Both the position numbers and the translations under genes were made by a program. From Sphingopyxis sp. UBA6723 (lineage in GTDB: Bacteria > Pseudomonadota > Alphaproteobacteria > Sphingomonadales > Sphingomonadaceae), in contig NZ_DKIH01000013.1 in NCBI RefSeq assembly GCF_002454115.1, forward strand, positions 25,163 through 67,630: a stretch of DNA of 42,468 bases, written 5' to 3'. Every line of letters starts with the position of its first letter. Within the stretch, counting starts at the first letter, position 1. This document shows, piece by piece, positions 1-8,680 of this stretch. The notes beneath the pieces are model-generated. The model saw nothing but the letters and a program-made list of their open reading frames with translations. It did not search any database and had not been told where the DNA came from.

Positions 1-1081
1 GGGGGACATAACGGCTGGTCGTCGCAGTGTGGAAGTGGATGGCGGGGATGCGGTCGCGCGGGCCATAGTCGGCAAAGGCGATGCGTCCGGCGCGCCCGCG
101 ACGCTGGATGAGGCGCAGCGGTTCGCTCGCCGCCGAGAGGTCGGTGGCACCGATATTAGACGCGGCGAGCAGGCGCGCCGCGATGCCAAGCTGCGCCGCC
201 ACGACCGACAGGCCGACCGCCGACTGGACGCCGACCAGCTGGAACAGGATCTTGAGTTCGGCCTTGACCGTCTCGCGGCCGAGCCCGAGCTGCCGCGCAG
301 CTTCGTCGCGCGTCGAGCCGAGCGCGATCAGCCGCGCGAGCGCGACCTGCCGGTCGGACAGGCCGATCGCCTGTTGCAAATGATCGCCGAGTTCGAGCGG
401 CTGGGGATCATCAATTGCATCCAGCTGCAAGGCGGTGGCGACGAGCGCGCCCTGCCGGGCAAAACCACTTTTCGCGAGCGCCGCCTTGATCGCCCCGCGC
501 GCAGTTTCGTAGGTAATCGCTTCGCTCGTCGCTGCATCGCGCAGATCGCCGGTGCGGGCCAGCGCGGCGAGCAGGTGGTTTTCGCGCGGGGTGAGGGCGA
601 GCATCCGGCCCGCGCGGACGAGCCCTGCGCTGCCCGGGAGCATTGCGCGATGCACCAGCACGATATGCGCCGCGCTGGTACCCGGCTGGCGGCGCTGCCA
701 TTCGGCGGCGGGGGGCCAGCGCGCAGCCTGCTGCTGCGGAACGGTCAGCACGACAAGCGGTGGGCCGTGGTCCTGCGCGACAAATGACAGGGCGGGATGG
801 TCGCCCGGCTGCACCAGCTCGCCATGGGCAACCGCGTCGGTCAGCGCGGCGCAATCCGTGAGTAACGGATCGGCGCTGATCCACCCGCCATTTGCCGAAA
901 GTCCGCCGACCGCCCAAGCTTCGTTCAGGACCGCGGCGGGGGTCGGTACGCCGTCGGACAGCCCCGACGCTCGGCGCTCGCTGCCGGTCCAGCGCGCGAG
1001 CGCATCGATCAACGCATCGGGCGCGTCGCTCAGCAACGGCTCGGCGGCAGCGGATGTCGGGGCCAGGGATCGCGCGGACAT
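1..1081 (-). CDS. LuxR-type HTH regulator, probably fused to an alpha/beta-hydrolase domain (C-terminus off the window)
   Basis: The frame is open without a stop from ATG 1081 to the left edge (360 codons), so the gene is partial. An AAAGG ribosome-binding site lies 11 nt before the ATG. The first 170 residues are unassigned. Two helix-turn-helix-like segments follow: a diverged one around residues 175-230 (LTPRENHLLAALA) and a LuxR-like one around residues 250-310, with LSDRQVALARLIALG and then LGRETVKAELKILF. The last visible residues, RIAFADYGPRDRIPAIHFH, resemble the first strand and oxyanion-loop region of alpha/beta-hydrolases that follow LuxR domains in some sphingomonad proteins. The hydrolase assignment is inference, because the nucleophile elbow lies outside the window. 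Another possibility is a plain LuxR regulator with a longer tail. No partner gene is visible. Confidence 0.7.
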   Translation of the reverse strand, partial: MSARSLAPTSAAAEPLLSDAPDALIDALARWTGSERRASGLSDGVPTPAAVLNEAWAVGGLSANGGWISADPLLTDCAALTDAVAHGELVQPGDHPALSFVAQDHGPPLVVLTVPQQQAARWPPAAEWQRRQPGTSAAHIVLVHRAMLPGSAGLVRAGRMLALTPRENHLLAALARTGDLRDAATSEAITYETARGAIKAALAKSGFARQGALVATALQLDAIDDPQPLELGDHLQQAIGLSDRQVALARLIALGSTRDEAARQLGLGRETVKAELKILFQLVGVQSAVGLSVVAAQLGIAARLLAASNIGATDLSAASEPLRLIQRRGRAGRIAFADYGPRDRIPAIHFHTATTSRYVP

Positions 1082-1153
1082 GCAGCGATATGCCTTTATC
1101 TTTCCGCGCGTTGCAACCCGGGCGATCGCGAGGCGCGGGCTTATGACGAAAAT

Positions 1154-1246
1154 GTCCGCCGGAGGCCTTGCGGCTTCCGACGGACAGGCTTTCCTCCCCA
1201 GGAAAGCTCGGGAGGCGCGGGACGCGTGTGCAAGGCGTCCCGCGCC
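1154..1246. terminator. Cluster of three hairpins downstream of aceA
   Basis: Three adjacent inverted repeats lie between the convergent ends of the flanking minus-strand genes. They are an imperfect stem at 1154-1186 (TGTCCG/CGGACA base with inner GGCC-TTGC-GGC), a perfect 8-bp stem with CCCC loop at 1188-1207, and a perfect 12-bp stem at 1214-1225/1235-1246. None has a clear T-tract. They probably end aceA transcription or stabilise its 3' end; the function is inferred from position. Confidence 0.5.
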
Positions 1247-1296
1247 AAGAGGGGTGGCGCGAGCGGGTGCAACGGGCCGCTCGCGCCGAACGCGTA

Positions 1297-2889
1297 TCAG
1301 GCGGCGAACTGGTTCATCGTGTTGTCTTTGCCAGCCGCCTTGAGCGCGGCTTCGCCGGCGAAATATTCCTTGTGGTCGTCGCCGATGTCGCTGCCCGACA
1401 TATTCTGGTGTTTCACGCAGGCGATGCCCTGGCGGATTTCGGCGCGCTGGACACCCTTGACGTAACCCAGCATCGCTTCGTCGCCGAAATACTCCTTGGC
1501 GAGATTGTCGGTCGATAGTGCCGCGGTGTGATAGGTCGGCAGCGTGATCAGGTGGTGGAAAATGCCTGCCCGCTTCGCCGAATCGCGCTGGAAGGTGCGG
1601 ATACGGTTGTCGGCTTCGTCGCCCAGCGGCGTGCCGTCATAATCGACGCTCATCAGCTTGGCGCGGTCATAGGCGCTGACGTCCTGACCGTCCTTCTCCC
1701 ACGCATCGAACACCTGCTGGCGGAAGTTCAGCGTCCAGTTGAAGCTGGGCGAATTGTTATACGCGAGCTTTGCATTGGGGACGACTTCGCGGATGCGGTC
1801 GACCATGCCGGCGATCTGTTCGATGTGCGGCTTTTCGGTCTCGATCCAGAGCAGGTCGGCGCCATTCTTTAGAGAAGCGATGCAGTCCATGACGCAGCGG
1901 TCCTCGCCGGTGCCGGGGCGGAACTGATAGAGGTTTGAGGGCAGGCGCTTCGGGCGCATCAGCTTGCCGTCGCGGTTGATCAGGACGTCGCCGGGGTTGC
2001 CCGCGCCGTTGACCTCTTCGCAATCGAGGAAGCTGTTATACTGGTCACCGAGGTCGCCCGGCTCCTTGGAGAATGCGATCTGCTTGGTCAGGCCCGCGCC
2101 GAGGCTGTCGGTGCGCGTGACGATGATGCCATCCTCGACGCCGAGTTCCATGAAGGCGTAGCGACAGGCGCGGATCTTCGCGATGAAATCCTCGTGCGGC
2201 ACGGTGACCTTGCCGTCCTGGTGACCGCACTGCTTTTCGTCCGAGACCTGATTTTCGATCTGCAGCGCGCAGGCGCCGGCCTCGATCATCTTCTTGGCGA
2301 GGAGGTACGTCGCCTCGGCGTTGCCGAAGCCCGCGTCGATGTCGGCAATGATCGGCACGACGTGTGTTTCGTGATTGTCGATGCTCGCCTGAATCTGCTT
2401 GGCCTTCAGCTCGTCGCCCTCGGCGCGCGCGGCGTCGAGTTCGCGGAACAGGCCGCCAAGCTCGCGGGCGTCGGCCTGACGCAGGAAGGTGTAGATTTCC
2501 TCGATCAGCGCCGGAACGCTGGTCTTTTCATGCATCGACTGGTCGGGCAGCGGCCCGAATTCGCTGCGCAGCGCGGCGATCATCCAGCCCGACAGATAGA
2601 TGTAGCGGCCTTTGACGGTGCCGAAATGCTTCTTGATCGAGATCATCTTCTGCTGCGCGATGAAACCGTGCCAGCAGCCCAAGGACTGGGTGTAGTTGGC
2701 GGGGTCGGCGTCATAGGCCGCCATGTCGGCGCGCATGATGCGGGCGGTGTAGCGGGCGACGTCGAGGCCGGTGCGAAACTTGTTCTGGGCGCGCATGCGG
2801 GCGACGCTTTCGCCGCTGATGCCGTCCCATGTGCCGTCGTAGTCGCGGATGAGGCGGCCTGCCTGTGCCATGTCTTCCTGATAACCCAT
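1297..2889 (-). CDS. aceA: Isocitrate lyase (long form)
   Basis: The 530-residue product is isocitrate lyase, which splits isocitrate into glyoxylate and succinate in the cytoplasmic glyoxylate shunt used for growth on acetate and fatty acids. The catalytic-loop motif EKQCGH near residue 220 carries the active-site cysteine. It is preceded by ADIDAGFGNAEATYLLAKK with the metal-binding aspartates, and followed by the conserved YNNSPSFNW segment. The length matches the roughly 530-residue bacterial form rather than the 430-residue E. coli form. The start is ATG 2889, preceded by AAGGAC about 8 nt upstream. The gene is divergent from an XRE/RamB-type regulator across a 140-bp AT-rich gap, which suggests regulation by that neighbour. 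Malate synthase is not in the window. Confidence 0.95.
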   Translation of the reverse strand: MGYQEDMAQAGRLIRDYDGTWDGISGESVARMRAQNKFRTGLDVARYTARIMRADMAAYDADPANYTQSLGCWHGFIAQQKMISIKKHFGTVKGRYIYLSGWMIAALRSEFGPLPDQSMHEKTSVPALIEEIYTFLRQADARELGGLFRELDAARAEGDELKAKQIQASIDNHETHVVPIIADIDAGFGNAEATYLLAKKMIEAGACALQIENQVSDEKQCGHQDGKVTVPHEDFIAKIRACRYAFMELGVEDGIIVTRTDSLGAGLTKQIAFSKEPGDLGDQYNSFLDCEEVNGAGNPGDVLINRDGKLMRPKRLPSNLYQFRPGTGEDRCVMDCIASLKNGADLLWIETEKPHIEQIAGMVDRIREVVPNAKLAYNNSPSFNWTLNFRQQVFDAWEKDGQDVSAYDRAKLMSVDYDGTPLGDEADNRIRTFQRDSAKRAGIFHHLITLPTYHTAALSTDNLAKEYFGDEAMLGYVKGVQRAEIRQGIACVKHQNMSGSDIGDDHKEYFAGEAALKAAGKDNTMNQFAA

Positions 2890-3029
2890 CGTCTTTGTCC
2901 TTGAGAGGAGGTGATGGGTGAATGTTGGCGAAGGTGCCGCGGAAAGTGAAAAGCTTTGTCAATAATAATTGTGAATTATGGCCTATCGGTGTAAATTGGC
3001 ATGTAAATCAGTAAAGAAAGTTACAAACG
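2890..3029. promoter_or_regulatory. Divergent aceA / scfR-type regulator intergenic region
   Basis: This 140-bp gap between aceA (minus) and the regulator (plus) contains a markedly AT-rich stretch at about 2950-3028 (CAATAATAATTGTGAATTAT and AAAGAAAGTTACAAAC), unlike the surrounding GC-rich DNA. It must hold both promoters and probably the operator of the divergent regulator. I cannot point to a proven operator. Confidence 0.5.
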
Positions 3030-4418
3030 ATGACGGAGCGGCGGGTGTTTGCGGGGCCGGCGGTCCGCAAGGTGCGGCGCGAGGCGGGGATGACGCAGGC
3101 GGCGATGGCCGAGGCGCTGGATATTTCGCCAAGCTACCTCAACCTGATCGAGCATGGCCAGCGGCCGCTCAGCGCCACGGTGATCGTCAAGCTGGCCGAG
3201 CGGTTCGGGTTCGACGCCGCGACGCTGGGCGTCGATGCGGTGCCGGGCGGTGCGGCAGGGCTGCGGCGCCGCTTGTCTGATGCGCGCTTTGCCGATCTGG
3301 GGATCGGCGCGCAGGAGGTGGAGGAATGGTTGCAAACCGCACCGACGACCGCGGCGGCCTTTGCGCGGCTGTTCGATGCGGCGCCCGAAGCTGGCGCAGC
3401 TTTACAGGAAGAAGCGCCCGAAGTTGCCGCGGTGCGCCGCGCGATCGAGAAATGGCGCAACCATTTCGCCGATCTGGATGCGAAGGCGGAGGAACTGGCC
3501 GACGAACTGCGGCTGGCGGGCGGCGACCTGTATGGTACGATTTCCGAGCGTTTGCGCACCCGGCACCAGCTGGGAATCCGGATCTTGCCGAGTGATGTGA
3601 TGCCCGATCGGCTGCGCTGGCTCGACTGGCACGCGCGGCAACTTATGCTGAGCGAATTGTTGCGCCCCGCGTCGCGTACCTTTCAGGCCGCGGCGACGCT
3701 GGCGCAGATCGAGGCGAAGGGCGAGATCGACGCGCTGGTCGCGGGCGCGGAATTTGCCGAGAGCGCGGCGGCGCGGCTGTTCGAGCGGCATCTGGTGCAT
3801 TATTTCGCCGCGGCCTTGATGATGCCGTACAGCCGCTTCCTGCGCGCGTGCGACGCGACGGGATACGACCTGCTGCTGCTCCAGCGGCGGTTCGGGGCCG
3901 GGTATGAGCAGGTCGCACACCGGCTGACGACGCTCCAGCGCGTCGGCGCGCGCGGGTTGCCCTTCTTCATGCTGCGCATCGACCGCGCGGGGCAGGGGAG
4001 CAAACGCTATGCCGGGGCGAGCCAGTCGCCGCTGGTAGATGGCGACACGCGCTGCCCGCTGTGGGGCGTCCACGAAGCCTTTGCGCGCCCCGGCGAAGTG
4101 ATCGCCGATCTGGTCGAGCTGGAGGACGGGTCGCGCTGGTTCACGCAATCGCGCAGCGTTGCTGCGCCGGGCGCGACCGGCAGCGGGACGCCGGCGCGCT
4201 TTGCGGTGTGCGTCGGGGTCGATGCCAAGGTCGCGGCGCCTTTGATCGCGGCGCGCGGCATCGACCTGATGCGCGAGCGTGCGACCCCAATCGGGCTGGG
4301 CTGCCGCCGCTGTACGCGCACCGGCTGCGTCCAGCGGTCGATGCCGCCGCTGGGTCGTCCTTTGCGGTTCCGGGATGGCGAGCGCGGCGTGTCGGCGTTT
4401 GATTTTGCGGGGGATTGA
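3030..4418 (+). CDS. XRE-family / short-chain fatty acyl transcriptional regulator (RamB/ScfR type)
   Basis: This 462-residue regulator has an N-terminal XRE helix-turn-helix at residues 8-65 (VRKVRREAGMTQAAMAEAL, then SPSYLNLIEHGQRPLS). A middle IrrE-like region around residues 240-330 lacks a clear HExxH metal motif. The C-terminal DUF2083-type domain ends in a conserved cysteine cluster (LGCRRCTRTGCVQRS, near residues 427-441) and may sense a ligand or metal. RamB and related regulators control glyoxylate, propionate and acetate genes, and the divergent position next to aceA fits that role. Control of aceA is inferred from position and family, not shown. The start is ATG 3030; the upstream DNA is AT-rich with a weak AAAG-type ribosome-binding site. 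Confidence 0.85.
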   Translation: MTERRVFAGPAVRKVRREAGMTQAAMAEALDISPSYLNLIEHGQRPLSATVIVKLAERFGFDAATLGVDAVPGGAAGLRRRLSDARFADLGIGAQEVEEWLQTAPTTAAAFARLFDAAPEAGAALQEEAPEVAAVRRAIEKWRNHFADLDAKAEELADELRLAGGDLYGTISERLRTRHQLGIRILPSDVMPDRLRWLDWHARQLMLSELLRPASRTFQAAATLAQIEAKGEIDALVAGAEFAESAAARLFERHLVHYFAAALMMPYSRFLRACDATGYDLLLLQRRFGAGYEQVAHRLTTLQRVGARGLPFFMLRIDRAGQGSKRYAGASQSPLVDGDTRCPLWGVHEAFARPGEVIADLVELEDGSRWFTQSRSVAAPGATGSGTPARFAVCVGVDAKVAAPLIAARGIDLMRERATPIGLGCRRCTRTGCVQRSMPPLGRPLRFRDGERGVSAFDFAGD

Positions 4419-4458
4419 GGGCGGCGCCGCCGCTTAGGGTTCAAGTTATGATTTTCCG

Positions 4459-4536
4459 CGTCATCCCGGCGAAGGCCGGGATCTCGCCGTTGCGCACTTA
4501 CGATAGGGTGAGATCCCCGCCTTCGCCGGGATGACG
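4459..4536. repeat. Intergenic palindromic repeat, family A (copy 1)
   Basis: The inverted arms 4459-4485 and 4510-4536 (27 nt each, one mismatch) are built on CGTCATCCCGGCGAAGGC, and each arm has its own small CCGGC-GAAG-GCCGG hairpin. It sits between convergent genes, where it could also act as a bidirectional terminator. Related copies are at 22437-22571 and 41572-41649. Confidence 0.85.
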
Positions 4537-4582
4537 AAATAGAAACGAACCTTGAGTGGCGACAGATAGGCCGCTTCCCAAA

Positions 4583-4945
4583 TCAAGCCAGCGCGATTGC
4601 CTCGATTTCGATCCGGAAACCAAAGTGCAGCGGCCCCGTTGGCACCACGCTCCGTGCCGGACGCGCGGCGCCGAAAAATTGGCCGTAGACTTCGTCGAGT
4701 TCGGGCCAGTCGGCCATGTCGCTGAGATAGACCGTCGTCTTGACCACCTGCGCCAAATCGGCACCGGCATCGCTCAGGACCGACTGCAAATTGGCGAGGG
4801 CCTGCCGCGCCTGTTCCTTGAACGGCGCACCGGCCAGCGACGTGTCGCGGCCCGGTCGCAGCGGCAGCTGGCCCGATGTGAAGATCAGGCCAGCGCCGCG
4901 CGTGAAGGGCGAATAATGCGGGGCGCGCTGCGTTTGCGACGTCAT
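4583..4945 (-). CDS. RidA (YjgF/YER057c/UK114) family protein
   Basis: The 120-residue protein belongs to the Rid family, whose RidA members hydrolyse reactive enamine/imine intermediates released by PLP enzymes. Seen here are the N-terminal GLIFTSGQLPLRPG, a central ALANLQSVLSDAGADLAQVVKTT-like helix (residues about 47-70), VYLSDMADWPELDEVY, and the C-terminal PARSVVPTGPLHFGFRIEIEA with the conserved arginine. The start at ATG 4945 is chosen because TGGAG lies 8 nt upstream and because any longer frame would run through a 14-bp hairpin at 4990-5024. It lies downstream of katE on the same strand, separated by that hairpin, so joint transcription is uncertain. The subfamily (true RidA or another Rid group) is not resolved. 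Confidence 0.88.
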   Translation of the reverse strand: MTSQTQRAPHYSPFTRGAGLIFTSGQLPLRPGRDTSLAGAPFKEQARQALANLQSVLSDAGADLAQVVKTTVYLSDMADWPELDEVYGQFFGAARPARSVVPTGPLHFGFRIEIEAIALA

Positions 4946-4989
4946 ATGTTGGGCTCCAGACTTGATCGGACTCGTTGCCCGCGGATGCG

Positions 4990-5024
4990 GGGAATATCGC
5001 ACGCGCGGGGCGTGCGATATTCCC
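4990..5024. terminator. Strong hairpin between katE and the ridA-like gene
   Basis: A perfect 14-bp stem (GGGAATATCGCACG at 4990-5003 with its complement at 5011-5024) has a 7-nt GC loop. It lies about 27 nt after the katE stop and 45 nt before the ridA-like start, both on the minus strand. There is no T-tract, so it may be a terminator, attenuator or mRNA-stability element. Confidence 0.55.
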
Positions 5025-5050
5025 AATCGTCCTGCGCGCCCGATTTACCG

Positions 5051-7195
5051 TCAGGCCAGATCGCGCACCTTCGCTTCGCGCGCCCAATGGCGGCGGGTGC
5101 CGACTTTCGCAAACCCGTCTAGCGTCACGACGCCGCCGTCCTTTTCCACGCCTGCCTTGTCGAGCAGGATCTGGGTCGCCTCGTCGTGCGCGATCGTCTT
5201 GCAATGGCCAAAGGCGTCCATGAACCACTGCACCGCGGCACCCTGTTTCGACAGCGTCTCGGCCTGATCGTCGGTAAGGATCGACGCGACCGCGTCGAAC
5301 AAGACCGAGGGCGATCCGGCGAGCTGGCCGTCGGCCTTGAGCGTGCCGCCCTTGACCTTGATGCCGCCAACCTTGGGCGCGACGAGGAAAGCGGTGCCGC
5401 CCGCCTTTTCGATCGTGGCTTTCAGCGCGTCGATCGCGGCCTTGTCGGATCCTTCGGCGAACAGGATGGCGACCTTGCGGCCCTCCATCGTGTCATCGGC
5501 GTTCTTCTGGATCGACAGCGCGTCGGAGGGTTTGAGATCGACCGGCGCGCGCGCCGCCTTTTCCTTGGCCGGCAGGTCGATCGCGAGGCCGTCGGCAACG
5601 CGCTTGGCCAGGTCTTCGTTGATGTTGCGCAGCTGACCGACGACGCGGACGCGGACGTGATCGAGCATGACCTTCGACAGTTCGAAGACCAGCGCCGAGG
5701 CGATATGCGCCTGCTCATTTTCGGTCTGCGACAGGTAGAACATCCGCGCCTGGCTGAAGTGATCGGCGAAGAGTTCGGCGCGGATACGCAGTTTCTGGGC
5801 CGGGTCATTGCGTTCGTCATTGGTGGTGAAGGTGCTGAAGCCCGTTGCGGGGCTGGGCCGCGGACCGCCGTTCTCGCCCGCTTCGGCCAGGCTGTTGGGC
5901 TCGTAATTGGCGCGCCCGGTCGGGACGAGTGTCTGCATCATCCCGTCGCGCTGGAAATTGTGGAACGGGCATTTGGGCGCGTTGACCGGGATCTGATGGA
6001 AATTGGTCGTCCCCAGCCGCGACTTTTGCGTGTCGAGATAGGAGAACAGCCGTCCCTGCAACAGCGGATCGTTGCTGAAGTCGATGCCGGGGATGATGTT
6101 CGACGGCAAGAAGGCGACCTGTTCGGTTTCGGCGAAGAAATTGTCGACGTTGCGGTTGAGCGTCATGCGGCCGACGATCTCGACCGGCACGTCCTCTTCG
6201 GGGATCAGTTTGGTCGCATCGAGCACGTCATAAGGCTGCTTGGCGGCAAAGGCCTGGTCGAAGACCTGCACGCCGAGATCCCACGCCGGGAAGTCGCCCG
6301 CGTCGATCGCTTCGAACAGGTCGCGGCGGTGGAAATCGGGATCGGCACCGGCGATCTTGACCGCTTCGTCCCATGTCGTCGACTGGATGCCGAGCACGGG
6401 CTTCCAGTGGAATTTGACAAATTTCCCGTCGCCCTTTTCATTGACGAAGCGGAAGGTGTGAACGCCGAATCCTTCGATCATGCGCAGGCTGCGCGGGATC
6501 GTGCGGTCGGACATCGCCCACATGATCATATGCATCGCCTCTGGCATCAGGCCGATGAAGTCCCAGAAGGTGTCGTGCGCGCTGGCAGCCTGCGGATAGC
6601 CGCGGTCGGCCTCCATCTTGACGCTGTGGACGAGGTCGGGGAATTTCATCGCATCCTGGATGAAGAAGACCGGAATGTTGTTGCCGACGAGATCCCAATT
6701 GCCGCTGTCGGTGTAGAGCTTGACCGCAAAGCCGCGTACGTCGCGCGGGGTGTCGACCGACCCGGCGCCACCGGCGACGGTCGAGAAGCGGACGAAGACG
6801 GGGCAGCTTGCGCCCTCGGTCTGGAAAATCGACGCCTTGGTCAGGCCGGGGATCGCCTTGGTACATTCGAACACGCCGTGCGCACCCGAGCCGCGCGCGT
6901 GGACGATCCGCTCGGGGATCCGTTCATGGTCGAAATGGAAGATTTTTTCGCGGAGGACGAAATCCTCGAGCAAGGTCGGCCCGCGTTCGCCGGCGCGCAG
7001 CGAATTCTGGTTGTCGGAAATGCGATGGCCGAAATTATCGGTGAGAAACGCGGCGGGGTCGGCGCCGTCGGAGGCGGTTTGATGACGCTCGCCGCCATTG
7101 CCTTGTTCGGTCGCGAAAGCTGGCTGTCCGGCGCCGGGCTGATGGCCGTGCAACTGGTTGTCGGTGGCCGGCGAGGGGGCAGGCTTTTTGGGCAT
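5051..7195 (-). CDS. katE: Large-subunit catalase (HPII type, with C-terminal flavodoxin/GATase-like domain)
   Basis: This 714-residue clade-2 catalase converts hydrogen peroxide to water and oxygen. The catalase core spans about residues 60-560: FDHERIPERIVHARG contains the catalytic histidine, NIPVFFIQDAMKFPDLVHSV contains the catalytic asparagine region, and RLFSYLDTQKSRLG contains the proximal haem tyrosine. The region from about residue 570 to the end (GRKVAILFAEGSDKAAIDAL onward) is the class I glutamine-amidotransferase-like domain found only in large-subunit catalases. The start at ATG 7195 is preferred over an upstream in-frame codon because GGAAGGAACG lies just before it. The N-terminal 35 residues are a Pro/Gln-rich tail. 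It probably acts in general or stationary-phase oxidative stress, but I could not identify a stress-sigma promoter. Confidence 0.95.
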   Translation of the reverse strand: MPKKPAPSPATDNQLHGHQPGAGQPAFATEQGNGGERHQTASDGADPAAFLTDNFGHRISDNQNSLRAGERGPTLLEDFVLREKIFHFDHERIPERIVHARGSGAHGVFECTKAIPGLTKASIFQTEGASCPVFVRFSTVAGGAGSVDTPRDVRGFAVKLYTDSGNWDLVGNNIPVFFIQDAMKFPDLVHSVKMEADRGYPQAASAHDTFWDFIGLMPEAMHMIMWAMSDRTIPRSLRMIEGFGVHTFRFVNEKGDGKFVKFHWKPVLGIQSTTWDEAVKIAGADPDFHRRDLFEAIDAGDFPAWDLGVQVFDQAFAAKQPYDVLDATKLIPEEDVPVEIVGRMTLNRNVDNFFAETEQVAFLPSNIIPGIDFSNDPLLQGRLFSYLDTQKSRLGTTNFHQIPVNAPKCPFHNFQRDGMMQTLVPTGRANYEPNSLAEAGENGGPRPSPATGFSTFTTNDERNDPAQKLRIRAELFADHFSQARMFYLSQTENEQAHIASALVFELSKVMLDHVRVRVVGQLRNINEDLAKRVADGLAIDLPAKEKAARAPVDLKPSDALSIQKNADDTMEGRKVAILFAEGSDKAAIDALKATIEKAGGTAFLVAPKVGGIKVKGGTLKADGQLAGSPSVLFDAVASILTDDQAETLSKQGAAVQWFMDAFGHCKTIAHDEATQILLDKAGVEKDGGVVTLDGFAKVGTRRHWAREAKVRDLA

Positions 7196-7379
7196 GGGTC
7201 GTTCCTTCCGCCGCGGAAGGCGACACCCTAACAACCCGCCGCTTCGGGGGCGGTTGCATCAGCGGTCGGCAAAGTTTGCATGGGTCGTCGTGCACGGTGA
7301 CGCTCCAGCTAAAACATGATCCATTTCGGTCGTTAATCGAATGTCGGAGCCGTAAGAGGTTCCGCACAGGACTGGACCC

Positions 7380-8669
7380 ATGTTGCTTCATCTCAAACCC
7401 GAACAGGTCGAAATCGGCATGTTCGTCGACGGGTTCGACGGGCGCTGGATCGATCATCCGTTCTGGCGCAGCCGGTTTCTGGTGGAAACGGCGGAGCAAC
7501 TGGCGCGCATCCGACAGTCCGAGGTGAAGGCGGTGATCGTCGATCGCCGCCGCAGCCGGATGGCGGCAGGCGTTGGTGACGCCGCCCTTGCCAATGATCG
7601 CCGCAAAGCGGCGGATGGCATGGCGCCGCCGTATCGCGGGGTCGAACGGCGCCGCACAAAGATTTTTGCACCGCCGCCGCGCGCGCGTCCGGTGCGTGCC
7701 GCCACCTATGCGCAGGAACGCCGCCGGGCGGCGCGGGTGATCGACAAGTCACGGCGCGCGGTGATCGACCTGTTTGGATCGGCGCGGATGGGCCGCGCCG
7801 TCGATGGCAGCAAGATTGCCCCGCTGGCCGAAGCAATCGGGGATTCGATCGCGCGTCATTCGCGGGCGCTGATCAATTTGGTCCGGCTGAAGCAGAAGGA
7901 CGAATATACCTATCTCCATTCGGTTGCGGTGTGTGCGCTGATGATCAATTTTGCCCGCCACCTGAAGCTGGATGAGGCCAAAGTGCAGGCGCTGGGGGTC
8001 GCCGGGCTGCTCCACGATGTCGGCAAGGTCGCGATTGCCGACGATGTGCTACTGAAGCCCGGCAAGCTGACGCTGCGCGAGCGGACGTCGGTCGAGGGGC
8101 ATCCGCTGGCGGGGCATGCGTTGCTGGCGCAATCGTCAGACATTCCGGCGGCGGCGCTCGAGGTGTGCCTGCGCCACCATGAAAAGATGGACGGGTCGGG
8201 CTATCCCGATGGGCTGGGAGATGGCGAGCTGTCGCTCTATGCACGGATGGGGGCGATCTGCGACGTCTATGACGCCGTGACGTCCGACCGGCCATACAAG
8301 GCGGCGTGGTCGCCGTGCGAGGCGCTGACGGCGATGCAAAGCTGGACGGGACATTTCGATCCGCAGTTGTTGGACCGATTTGCCGACAGCCTGGAGATTT
8401 TCCCCGTTGGCACTTTGGTCACGCTGTCGAACGGGATGCTGGGCATCGTGACCGGTAGCGCAGGCGAAAGCGGCGACGCGATCGCGGTGCGGGTGTTTTT
8501 CGATTGCGATATGCTGGCCGAATGTCCGCCGTTCGACTGCGAAATCGGGCCAATGAGGCGCGAGCCGCGGATCATCGGTCGTGCCAGCCACAAATTCTGG
8601 CGCTTCGACGATTGGGACGCGATGGTGGCGCGGGTACTGTCAGCGGATACCGGGGCCGCGACCCGCTAA
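7380..8669 (+). CDS. HD-GYP domain protein (cyclic-di-GMP phosphodiesterase) with DUF3391 N-terminus
   Basis: The 429-residue cytoplasmic protein has an N-terminal DUF3391-like region (residues 1-150; LHLKPEQVEIGMFVDGF), a Lys/Arg-rich linker, then an HD-GYP domain at about 160-360. The metal-binding HD is in GLLHDVGKVA (about 208-217), and the diagnostic HHEKMDGSGYPDGL (about 265) is a complete GYP motif. HD-GYP enzymes hydrolyse c-di-GMP and so lower biofilm and exopolysaccharide output. Its position next to the exopolysaccharide genes at 8.7-16.6 kb is suggestive but not proof of a link. The start is ATG 7380 with AGGA 9 nt upstream. No transmembrane segment or sensor domain is seen. Confidence 0.92.
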   Translation: MLLHLKPEQVEIGMFVDGFDGRWIDHPFWRSRFLVETAEQLARIRQSEVKAVIVDRRRSRMAAGVGDAALANDRRKAADGMAPPYRGVERRRTKIFAPPPRARPVRAATYAQERRRAARVIDKSRRAVIDLFGSARMGRAVDGSKIAPLAEAIGDSIARHSRALINLVRLKQKDEYTYLHSVAVCALMINFARHLKLDEAKVQALGVAGLLHDVGKVAIADDVLLKPGKLTLRERTSVEGHPLAGHALLAQSSDIPAAALEVCLRHHEKMDGSGYPDGLGDGELSLYARMGAICDVYDAVTSDRPYKAAWSPCEALTAMQSWTGHFDPQLLDRFADSLEIFPVGTLVTLSNGMLGIVTGSAGESGDAIAVRVFFDCDMLAECPPFDCEIGPMRREPRIIGRASHKFWRFDDWDAMVARVLSADTGAATR

Positions 8670-8680
8670 AATCGGGAGCG

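Noticed and set aside
552..1343. 263-codon open frame on the plus strand opposite the left-edge regulator.
   Set aside because: Composition is Arg/Ala/Ser-biased without domain motifs; the minus-strand frame has coherent HTH motifs and a ribosome-binding site.
4459..4536. CRISPR-like array from the intergenic repeats.
   Set aside because: Repeats are single dispersed inverted pairs between genes, not direct repeats with regular spacers, and no cas genes are present.
4946..5026. Longer RidA with 27 extra N-terminal residues starting at 5026.
   Set aside because: The extension would be encoded by a 14-bp hairpin and has no homology to the Rid N-terminus; ATG 4945 has a good ribosome-binding site.
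5186..7231. Long open reading frame (681 codons) on the plus strand opposite katE.
   Set aside because: It is a GC-rich mirror of the katE codons, with Arg/Asp/Gly-rich low-complexity sequence and no family match, while the minus-strand catalase is unmistakable.
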